A DNA stretch of 64,000 bases from SIAJ01 sp963773845 (GTDB lineage Bacteria > Planctomycetota > Planctomycetia > Gemmatales > Gemmataceae), in contig CAVZCU010000009.1 in assembly GCA_963773845.1 (NCBI GenBank), forward strand, positions 930,001-994,000, written 5' to 3'. Numbering within the stretch: position 1 is the stretch's first letter; every line of letters begins with the position of its first letter. A program made the translations under genes and the position numbers. The notes below the pieces were generated by a model that searched no databases, was not told the origin of the DNA, and worked only from the letters and a program-made list of their open reading frames with translations. This document shows positions 45,392 through 53,696 of the stretch, in pieces.

Positions 45392-46450
45392 ATGCAAATC
45401 CTCGTCCAGTGCCCATACTGCGGTGAAGGCAAGGTTCGCGTCCCCGAAAGTGCGATCGGACTCACGGTCGTCTGTCGGTATTGTTCGAGTTGCTTCACGA
45501 TCGCGCCGGCCAGCTTGATGCCCGCCCACGAACCGGCCCCAATCGAGGCATCGGCATCGACCTGCACTTCCAACACCGACGCTGCCCGAAGCGCGCAAAC
45601 CGCGTTGACCATTCTCGCGACAATTCCCGAGGATCATGACGCTCGCTCGAGAGCAGGTACGGGGCCCGAATCGGCTTCATCGACGGCGGATCCGGGGTTT
45701 GTTCCCGCGCTGATTGCCATCAGCCTGGGCGGCGTGGGCCTGGCGATTTCTCAACTCCCCTATGGGCGATTCGGGACGACTGGATTGGGCTTGATCGGTA
45801 TGGTGTTCGCGCTGGCTGCGTTGCTGATCGCGGATCGCAAACGCCAGTTTCCGGCGATTGCGGTCGGTGTCAATGGCCTGGCAATTCTGTTGGCAGTCTT
45901 CCTTCCCGAATGGCTCGGGCTGTCGAGTTGGAAGCCGGTCCGATTGCCGGATGAGTCGAAGATGGTTCGTGCAGTCGGAATCCGGGATGGACTTGCGATG
46001 CCGGCCGATTGGGTGGACGTCACCAAGGCTGCGTGGCAGCGAGATGATGTCCGTGTTGGCGTCAGCAGCTTTTCGATCGCACCGATCGAACTCGTGGGCC
46101 CGAAGGAACAACGGCGGTGGACGAAGGAATCGTACGTGCAGGTCCGCGTTCGCGTGGAGAACGCCGGCGTAGCGCGAACGATCAATGTGTCCGGCTGGCC
46201 CGAATCGCCAACGCTGGACGGGCCCAAGTTGACCGACTCGGCCGGAAAGGCGCTGGCGATGAAGGTCTTTCCAGAGGGCTGGACACCAGCCGAAAAACGG
46301 AAGCTGCACAAGGTTCTTTTCCCCGGTCGGTCGACGGAGCAATTGCTGATTTTTGAATCGCCGGGCAAGACGGCCGGCGACCTCATGCTGGAACTCCCGG
46401 GCTCGGCATTTGGCGGCACGGAGTCGGCCCGCCTACTCTTGCCGCGTTGA
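45392..46450 (+). CDS. Zinc-ribbon membrane protein, unknown
   Basis: The 352-residue protein starts MQILVQCPYCGEGKVRVPESAIGLTVVCRYCSSCFTI, an N-terminal CxxC...CxxC zinc ribbon of the MJ0042 type. A low-complexity linker follows, then three hydrophobic helices (VPALIAISLGGVGLAISQL, GLGLIGMVFALAALLIA, FPAIAVGVNGLAILLAVFL). The soluble C-terminal ~160 residues contain SYVQVRVRVENAGVARTINVSGWPES, a beta-sandwich-like segment. The function is unknown; this layout is recurrent in Gemmata-like genomes. It is probably co-expressed with the DUF1559 gene that begins at its 3' end. Confidence 0.75.
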   Translation: MQILVQCPYCGEGKVRVPESAIGLTVVCRYCSSCFTIAPASLMPAHEPAPIEASASTCTSNTDAARSAQTALTILATIPEDHDARSRAGTGPESASSTADPGFVPALIAISLGGVGLAISQLPYGRFGTTGLGLIGMVFALAALLIADRKRQFPAIAVGVNGLAILLAVFLPEWLGLSSWKPVRLPDESKMVRAVGIRDGLAMPADWVDVTKAAWQRDDVRVGVSSFSIAPIELVGPKEQRRWTKESYVQVRVRVENAGVARTINVSGWPESPTLDGPKLTDSAGKALAMKVFPEGWTPAEKRKLHKVLFPGRSTEQLLIFESPGKTAGDLMLELPGSAFGGTESARLLLPR

Positions 46451-46470
46451 ATTCTCCAAACAGGTGCATC

Positions 46471-47322
46471 GTGCGACAACAAGAACGCAACGGCTTCACG
46501 CTGATCGAGTTGCTCGTGGTCATATCCGTGATCTCGGTCTTGATTGGCCTGTTGCTGCCCGCGGTCCAAAAGGTCCGCGAGGCGGCGAACCGGTTGAGTT
46601 GCGCCAACAACCTGAAGCAAATCGGTCTGGCAATGCACAACTACGAAGGGGTGATGGATCGCCTGCCGCCGAGCCGCCTGGATGTCGGCTATGCCACCTG
46701 GGCGGTTCTGATCCTGCCATTTCTGGAGCAGGACAATCTTTACTACCAGTGGGCGCTCGGTCAGACGTATTACGTGCAGAATGAGGTTGCCCGGACGACG
46801 CCGCTCCGAATCTATTTTTGCCCGTCGCGTCGAACGGCCAGTGGAACACCGCCAAGCCTGACTGGCGACACCCCGAGTTGGGGCAACAATGCGACGTTGA
46901 ACGTGCCCGGCGCTGTCGGCGACTACGCGGTCTGCATTGACCGCAACGGCCGCGACGACGGCTACGACGGGGTATTCCGGTTCCGGCGGGGCTTGGAGTT
47001 CGCGAGCATCACCGACGGGCTGTCGAACACGCTGATGGTCGGTGAGAAGCACGTGCCTTTGGACAAGGGCTGCATCGGTTGGTGGGACTGTTCGACCTAC
47101 AACGGCGACTACTATCAATGCTCCGCCCGGTCGGCGTCGCGGGCATTCACACTGACCACAAATCCCCGCGACCCGGGCTGGAAATTCGGCAGCCGGCATA
47201 TGTTGGTCGTGCAATTCTGCTTCGCCGACGGCCACGTCGGCAAGATCCCGACGACCATTCATCCGTATACGCTCGAATTGCTGGGGATGCGAAACGATGG
47301 CGAGGTGATTCCGGATTTTTGA
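46471..47322 (+). CDS. DUF1559 pseudopilin-like protein
   Basis: The protein of about 283 residues has a type IV prepilin/pseudopilin N-terminus (NGFTLIELLVVISVISVLIGLLLPAVQKVREAANRLSCANNLKQIG) that should be cut after the glycine before FTLIE and methylated. The DUF1559 body contains LAMHNYEG, a 'DGLSNTLMVGEKH' motif and the near-terminal FCFADGHVGKIP. These proteins occur in dozens to hundreds of copies in planctomycetes, role unclear, probably surface assemblies exported by type II/IV machinery. I use the GTG at 46471; a TTG at 46447 overlaps the upstream stop. Confidence 0.88.
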   Translation: MRQQERNGFTLIELLVVISVISVLIGLLLPAVQKVREAANRLSCANNLKQIGLAMHNYEGVMDRLPPSRLDVGYATWAVLILPFLEQDNLYYQWALGQTYYVQNEVARTTPLRIYFCPSRRTASGTPPSLTGDTPSWGNNATLNVPGAVGDYAVCIDRNGRDDGYDGVFRFRRGLEFASITDGLSNTLMVGEKHVPLDKGCIGWWDCSTYNGDYYQCSARSASRAFTLTTNPRDPGWKFGSRHMLVVQFCFADGHVGKIPTTIHPYTLELLGMRNDGEVIPDF

Positions 47323-47332
47323 CCGCCATTAT

Positions 47333-47405
47333 CACCACAGAGTCACAGAGGACACAGAGAAGAAATGAATTCGTTCTTCTCTGTGTCCTCTGTGACTCTG
47401 TGGTG
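47333..47405. repeat. Perfect 32-bp inverted repeat, CACAGAGGACACAGAG type
   Basis: CACCACAGAGTCACAGAGGA... (47333-47364) pairs exactly with 47374-47405 across a nine-base loop. It lies between convergent genes. The same sequence type is familiar to me from intergenic regions of many environmental bacteria. Confidence 0.95.
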
Positions 47406-47417
47406 AAATGACCCCTC

Positions 47418-48413
47418 TTACCGTTGGAAAATCGGCAAGTAGTCGGCCGGCACCGATAGGGCTAGCACCGCGATCGACGTCTGATACACCGGACCGGCTG
47501 ATTGCGGTTCCAGGCGCGACCAGCTTCCGTCCGATTGCTGCATTCGCAAGAATTGCTTGCGGATCATCGCATAGTAATCGTCCCAGTCCTTGCCGCCGAT
47601 CTGGTAGAAGGCGTGACAGGCGTAGTAATGGCCATACCAGAAGTGCTCGCGTGGATGCTCCATGTTCCGTTTCAAGTAGTCGATCGACTTGTCGATGTTC
47701 TTGTCGTATTCGCCGACCAGCTTGAGGACGCAAATGCCGGCTGCCGTGCGGGCGAAGCCGGGCGCCCGGTTGTATGGCTGATAAGTATAGCCGCCCGAGT
47801 ACTGGTCGTAACAACTGTTGATGTACTCGAGTGCCTTCTTCATGGTTCTGTCGGGAACGTGCAGACCCGAGTCCTTGGCGCCTCGAAGCGCCATCACCTG
47901 CATGATGGTCACGGAAATGTCGGAACCGGTCGGTTGCGGCTCATAGCGCCAGCCGCCGTCCGGACTTTGACATTTGACGATTAGATCAACTGCTTTTTTG
48001 AGTGTCTTCTTCACTTGCTCGTCGCCGGTCATGCCGAACAGTTGCGTCAAGCAGAGCGTCGCCATGCCGTGGCAGTACATATTCCCGGACCGCGTTCCGA
48101 TCAGGTAACCATCGCCTTCGCGGGCGCTAGCAAGCAGGAAACGAGTCCCCTTCGCGACCTCGGGGCCGTATTTGCCCTGGTTGGGAACGTGCCCTTGCGA
48201 CATGAAAGCCATCAACGCGAAGCCGGTGATGGCCGTATTGTTGGGATAGCGGGAATCGCCCCAGGACCCGTCATTATTCTGCATGGCGGCGAGCCATTCC
48301 AGCGCCTTGGCGGTCGACTTCTTGACGTCGTCGTCCATCCGGGCCTTCGTTTTGTCGGCGGAAAACCCGTAGTTAGCCACGACGAGGGCAATCGCCAGTG
48401 CAAGAAAACGCAT
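47418..48413 (-). CDS. Secreted prenyltransferase/squalene-oxidase-repeat protein
   Basis: The intact 331-residue protein has a signal peptide (MRFLALAIALVVANYGFSA). Alpha/alpha-toroid repeats follow: WLAAMQNNDGSWGDSRYPNNTAITGFALMAFMSQG, KCQSPDGGWRYEPQPTGSDISVTIMQVMAL, YSGGYTYQP and RMQQSDGSWS. Cyclase acidic motifs are not apparent. It is the last gene of the MoxR locus, 87 bases after the coiled-coil gene, so it may work with that envelope complex. AGGAA precedes the ATG at 48413. Confidence 0.85.
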   Translation of the reverse strand: MRFLALAIALVVANYGFSADKTKARMDDDVKKSTAKALEWLAAMQNNDGSWGDSRYPNNTAITGFALMAFMSQGHVPNQGKYGPEVAKGTRFLLASAREGDGYLIGTRSGNMYCHGMATLCLTQLFGMTGDEQVKKTLKKAVDLIVKCQSPDGGWRYEPQPTGSDISVTIMQVMALRGAKDSGLHVPDRTMKKALEYINSCYDQYSGGYTYQPYNRAPGFARTAAGICVLKLVGEYDKNIDKSIDYLKRNMEHPREHFWYGHYYACHAFYQIGGKDWDDYYAMIRKQFLRMQQSDGSWSRLEPQSAGPVYQTSIAVLALSVPADYLPIFQR

Positions 48414-48500
48414 TTACCGTTCCTGAAAAGTGCCATAGGACTCATAGGGCACAAGGGACCTATAAGTCCTAATTGCGTGTGAGCTGCCGCGAACTGAATA

Positions 48501-51500
48501 CTACTTCTTCGGCGCGCGGGCTTGGTCGCGGGCTTGCCGCTGGCGACGTTCATGAAGTATTGACGGATCATCGCCCCGTATTCCGGAGGCAACGTGCCGC
48601 TGAGCGCTTGCTGAATCATCTCGCGTTGCCGGGCCGGCAAGTTGATGAACGCGCCATCGCCCTTGACGTCGTTCAGTCGCGAAGCGGTATTGGCCAGTTT
48701 TCCGTCCGGCTTGCGATCGCCCTTGCCGCGCTGCTCATTCTTCTCTTGCGATTGGCCTGGCTGCATGCCCTTGCCAGGCTGCTGACCGGGTTGCATGCCC
48801 ATGCCCGGCTGCATCCCCATTCCGGGCTGCATGCCCATGCCGGGTTGCATGCCCATGCCCGGTTCCATTCCCATTCCCATGCCTTGCTGCTCACCTTTGG
48901 CGAGTTGCTGAGCGGCCTGTAACGTATCGAGGGCTTTCTGCAAGGCCTGCTGAGCTTGAGCCTGAGCGGGCTTGGCTTCGCCGGGAGTTGCTTGCTGCAA
49001 CGCTTTCTGAGCCTTGCCGAGTTGTTGCGAGGCCTGGTCGAGCTGCGGCTTCACGGCGCCGGGAGCCTGGGCTTGGGCCTGTTGCAATGCGGCCTGGGCG
49101 GCGGCGTTCGCTTCCTGGGCATTCTTGAGCGATTCCGTTGCGTCCTTGATCTGCTTCTGCGCCTTGGCCAGTTCGCCGGGCGTCTTGGCGCCGGCCGGAT
49201 CAGGCAGACCCATTCCCGGCTTATCGCCGGCGTCGGGCTTCTCGCCGTCCATTGGTTTCAAGTTGTCGAGTGCTTTTTGCTGCGCGTCGAGGGCAGCGGG
49301 GATGTCGCCCATCTTCAGGGCCTCGGCAGCTTCGGCCGCGGCCTTCTGAGCGTCGTCTTTCTTCAGGTCGTTCGCCTTGTCGGCAACCTGCTGTTGCAGT
49401 TTCTGCAAATCGGCGGCCGGGTTGCGCTTTTGCTTGTCGCCAAGTTGCTGCTCGGCCTGATCGGCTTGTTGTTGAGCCCGATCGGTTTGCTCCAATGCCT
49501 TGGCGATCTGATCGGCGGCATTCATTGGCGAAATCTGCTGTTGAAGCTTGGCCTGGTCATTCGCTTCCTGGGCCTTCTTGTCGGCCAGGGCCTTGGCCAC
49601 TTCCTTAGCTGCGTCCTTGAGATCCTGGGCCGCTTTCTTGGCGTCTTCGGAAGCCCGATCGAGCTTCTGGGCGTCCAGGTTCTTCTCGGTGTTGGACTGC
49701 TTTTGGTTGGCCTCTTGAATCTTCTCATTGGCCTTGGGCGCCGAGTTCTTCACCTGCTCGCCGATGTCCTTGGCTTCCGGCTTCAACGGCTTCTGTTCGC
49801 GGACGAGGTTGTCGGCATCGTTCTTCTTTTTGCCCTCATTGGCTTCCTTGTTGGCGTCTTTCGCCTTGTCGGCAACCTGGTCCTGCTTCTTGGCGAGCTG
49901 GTCAAGCTTGTCCTGGGCTTCCTCGAGCTTGGCAATTTCATCGCGGCGCTTTTGGATTGCCTTGGCTTGCTCTTCCAGGGCCTTCTTGGCGTCCGTTCAG
50001 GTCCTTGAGGGCCTTGTCTTGATTCTTGACCGCGTCCATTCCCTTCTTGGTGTCGAGCGATTTGGCCGCTTGCTGCATGGCCTTTTCGGCCTTGTTCAGG
50101 GCGTCTTTCGCTTCCTTTTTTTCCGGCAATGGCGAGTTCTTCAGGTCGTTGGTATTCTTGGCGATCTGCTTTTGTTCCTTGGAAAGGGCGGGCATCTTCT
50201 CGGTCTGCGTTCCCTTGGTCGCCTCGGTTTTTTCGCGATTCTTGGTTTCGTCCTTGATGATCTGATCGACCTTGGCGATGGCGTCCTTGACGGCTTCGAG
50301 CGGATCGGACTTCTTCTTCTCTTCCTTGGCAATCAACTCGTCGAGCTTGTCGCGGGCCGCCTTCAATTCATCCGTCGCCTTCTCTTGCTTTTCTCGGGCG
50401 GCGTCAGTTGCGCGCTGCTCCTTGTTGAGTTCGTTCTTGTGCCTTTTCCAGCGATTCCTCGGCCGCCATGGCTTTGTCGGCCGCCTCCTTCGCAATGTCC
50501 TTGACCAATTCGTGCGCCTGCTTCGTATCAAACTGAACGCGGGCTTCTTTCTGGGCCATGTCTCGGGCATGGCGGGCCGTTTGATCCTCGCGCGTGAATC
50601 GTCCGCGGGTGGTGCGCGGCGGCGGAGCGGCCGTTTCTTCGGTAATCTTCTCTTGCGTCTGGGCAGCCTTGTCGAGCTTGGTCCGGGCTTCTTTCAACGT
50701 CTCCAGTCGATCGCGTGGCGATCGCAAGGCGTTGGCCAGTTCGAGGAGGAACTCCGCTGCCTTTTCCTGGTGCGAAGCGGCCGCGTTTGGATTATTCTGA
50801 TTAAGCAATTTGGTGGCCAGATTCTGCCGATCGCTGATTCTCTTACCCTTTTCGACCGCTTTGCTGCCCGCGAGCCGTGCTTTCTGCTCGGGCGTCAAGA
50901 ACGCGGGAAGCACTTCGAGTTGCTTGAACAAGGCTTCCAGGTCGCGGGTCAAATCGCCCTGGTTGTCAGCCTGCTCGGTGTTCGGCGTGACCGCACCGCG
51001 GCCCCGGCGACGATAGTCCTTCATTTCCTGGGTGAGCGCCAGCGCCTCGATTCGCAACTCGTTCTGATCGCGAGCGCCGCGTTCCAGGCGCTCGGCTGCC
51101 TGATCGAGCGTCTTGATCGTGTCGTACTTGAGCAAGAGGGCCTTCAGGTCCTTGACCACCACTCGATGCCGCTCGTACGCCTTCTTGGCTTCATCGGTAG
51201 CGGTCTTGTCGTCCGGCGCCTTGACCGAGGCTTCGAGGTGAGCAATGACCGCTTCCATCTCATTCTTGGTGAGACCATTGAGCGTCTTGGCGGCGTCGGT
51301 GAGGAGCTTCTGTTCTTCGCCTTGATTCAAGTGGTGATAGGCCAGAAAGCGGAGCATCGTGCCTAGCCGGCGGGCAATCTGCTCGGTCTCGCCCTGTACC
51401 CGGCGCTGGGCCTCGGGCTGATCCGGTGTAACCGGGCGGCTACGCGCAACCGGCTCGTCCGCAAGAGCGGGGACCGCGAACGCGGAGCAAGCGACAAGGG

Positions 51501-51519
51501 CCAGGCAACGAGACGACAT
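48501..51519 (-). CDS. Giant secreted coiled-coil protein with GMGMQP repeats, frameshifted
   Basis: This protein of about 1000 residues starts MSSRCLALVACSAFAVPALADEP, a signal peptide, with AGGAG at the ATG at 51519. A long alanine-, glutamine- and lysine-rich coiled coil fills nearly all of it (for example LDQAAERLERGARDQNELRIEALALTQEM and LAKAQKQIKDATESLKNAQEAN). Near 48780-48890 it encodes tandem methionine/glycine/proline repeats (GMGMQP, about five). The end is REMIQQALSGTLPPEYGAMIRQYFMNVASG, a conserved planctomycete C-terminus. Frame changes near 50440, 49995 and 48515 are needed; the last one restores a PKK stop at 48501. It is probably a periplasmic structural or tethering protein of the MoxR locus. 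Confidence 0.78.
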
Positions 51520-51740
51520 GGGAACTCCTCGTCAGTCGGACCGGACAGGCCGGCAACTCGATCGAAAGGAACTCAAACAGAGCGGGCGAAGGCAGGACAC
51601 CAGGCGGGGGGAGAGAACCCGACTCGAACGTCCTATGGATTATCCGACAATCTTCGGGCGAATGCAATTACAAAGGTAATAGTTACAACCTGATAACCGG
51701 TCTCAGCTCCCACGGCGATGGCTTCGAGCCGTGGGCTGCG

Positions 51741-53634
51741 TTAATCCCGATTCCGCCCAAACACATCCCGCTGCTTCTTTTCCAAATCGCGGATCTTGGC
51801 CTCCGCCTGTCGGGTCTGATCCAACCGAGATAACACGTCGCTGGCACTGAGCACCTCCTTGATCCGTGCCTCCGACTTGCCCGGTGGGCGATTGGGCGTT
51901 GGGTTGCGATCGAACACTTCGACATAAAACTCAACCCGGTCGCCGATCTCAAGTTTCGCTATCTGGCCATCTTCGGTCAATTTCGTCAACTCGGCCGTTT
52001 GAAAATCAAACCGCCCGCCGCCGCTCAGGTAGTCCGGCAGTGTATCCGGATCAGCCGATGGCACCGGGTGAAACTCCACTTGCTGAGCGTATTGAGCATT
52101 CACAAATGTCCCGTAATTCGGATCGAAGGGGCCGAATTTCGGATCGCCATCCACGATCTTGAGGGGCAATGTCGTCCAAGGGCCCTTCTCATTAATTCGG
52201 TACCTCGAGCTGGGCACGACCGACGCCTTGGGGGGAACGGCAGGTGTAGGCAATTGGCACCTGCCCGCCGAGGGGGATCGGCAGTCCATCGATAATGTCC
52301 TCATCCGAAGGCCTGACCCCCGGCTCGGGATATCTCTCCGGCAAAAGGCGGACCACGGGCGGGTCGTCCGGCGCGATTTGAATGCCTCGGCGTGGCGGCG
52401 TCGAGTTGGCGAATCCGTGCTTGTCCTCGACTTCGACCTGATAAGCGACCAGATCGGGCGTCAATCCAAAAGTGACCTCGGCCGGATACTCGACCTCGCC
52501 CGTGGGGACCGTGACCTCGTCGCCGGGCAGCATGTTGAGGACCATCTTCGCGTATTCGCCCGTGCCGTCCTTGGTGCGGGCAATGAGCGTCAGCTTTCCA
52601 ATGGAGATCGGCTTTTGCACACCGACACGAATCCGAGCGGTCGAGTATGCGAGCCCGGTGATCTCCCCTTGCGACTGATACGTCTCGTAAGGCTTGCCGT
52701 CCGGCCGGGCGCCGAGGAACTTGGGCAACCGGACCCAGGCATCGGTGCGCGTCACCACGGGCCGTGGCTCGAACCGGACTTCGCTTGCGTTGCGCGACCG
52801 GCCGTCGCCCACCCAGGCCCGATGGGTGAAGTTGACGGAGGAGTGTGGAATCTGAGCGGCGAACACGGTGTGATTGTCGTCGAGGCGGCGCGAAAACGTG
52901 AGTTGATACTCATCCGTCGGCAGGCCTTCGGGTTTAACGCGCACCAGGCCCACTGCGGTCTCCTTGATCGGTCCGCTCACGACATATTCGACCGTCACTT
53001 CGTCGCCAGCCGGCCAAAGGCCCGGCGTATTGTTGTCCAGCTGATTGAAACGCGGAATATCGATGTGTGCCAGGAACTGCCTTTGCAGCAAAACCTTCAA
53101 CAACCCCGGACCATAGGCGAGGATCATGATCGCTGCCATGAACAGGGGAGCGCCGATCAACGCGGCCGACCACTTCAATCGTCGATAGTCCGCGAATTGT
53201 CCGAAGCGATGCTTGCCGGCGATCGCTTCCGACTCGCGCGAAACGATCTCGATCAATTCCGGCGACATGCCGAATGAATTGCCGTCGGGCCGCGAGAGTT
53301 GGATGGATGTCACCAGCCGATGCCCGAATTCCGGAATCCCATCCTCGACCCGCCGGGCCAGGCGAATAATCTCTGGCCCCTTGGCCCACGGTCTGACGAT
53401 CCAGAACCAGCCGGTGAGGCCCAGGACGACGAGTTCGATCGCACTCAAAAACGCGCGCAGCCACATCGGCACTTCACGCGCTTTGTCCACTCGCCAGTCG
53501 ATGAACGTGCAGATGCCGATGACGAATATCGCCACCGTCAACCAGCGGGCAAGGCCCCAAGCGACGTGGAAGAGCCGCTCCTTGCCGCGAAGGGCAGCGA
53601 GCTTGGAAAGACCGATACGGGGGATCGTTTGCAT
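51741..53634 (-). CDS. Large membrane protein of the MoxR locus (DUF4175-like), frameshifted
   Basis: The reassembled protein is about 630 residues. The N-terminus has two helices (VAWGLARWLTVAIFVIGICTFID and FLSAIELVVLGLTGWFWIVRPW) and a third (ALIGAPLFMAAIMILAYGPG). A long beta-rich periplasmic region follows (PAGDEVTVEYVVSGPIKETAVGLVRV, VEYPAEVTFGLTPDLVAYQVEVED). A frame change near 52200 joins it to the C-terminal RYRINEKGPWTTLPLKIVDGD, ending in a helical tail. This layout fits the DUF4175-like proteins found beside MoxR/DUF58 genes, which may sense or bind envelope substrates. The start is the ATG at 53634; the longer frame upstream reads through a hairpin. Confidence 0.7.
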
Positions 53635-53652
53635 CGCTTCAAATATAGGTCC

Positions 53653-53683
53653 CATAGGTCCTATGAGTTGCATAGGACCTATG
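53653..53683. repeat. CATAGGTCCTATG hairpin between two MoxR-locus genes
   Basis: CATAGGTCCTATG (53653-53665) pairs exactly with CATAGGACCTATG (53671-53683) around five bases. It is the same family as the structure at 27106-27172. Confidence 0.88.
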
Positions 53684-53696
53684 AGAATGATTGCCT

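Noticed and set aside
48956..50008. Plus-strand 350-aa hydrophobic, leucine-rich frame
   Set aside because: It is antisense to the lysine/alanine/glutamine-rich coiled-coil gene; the complement of such codons yields leucine-rich shadows.
51590..51680. Possible tRNA 3' part (GTTCGAGT on the minus strand)
   Set aside because: The flanking bases do not form a T-stem and no acceptor or anticodon arm can be drawn.
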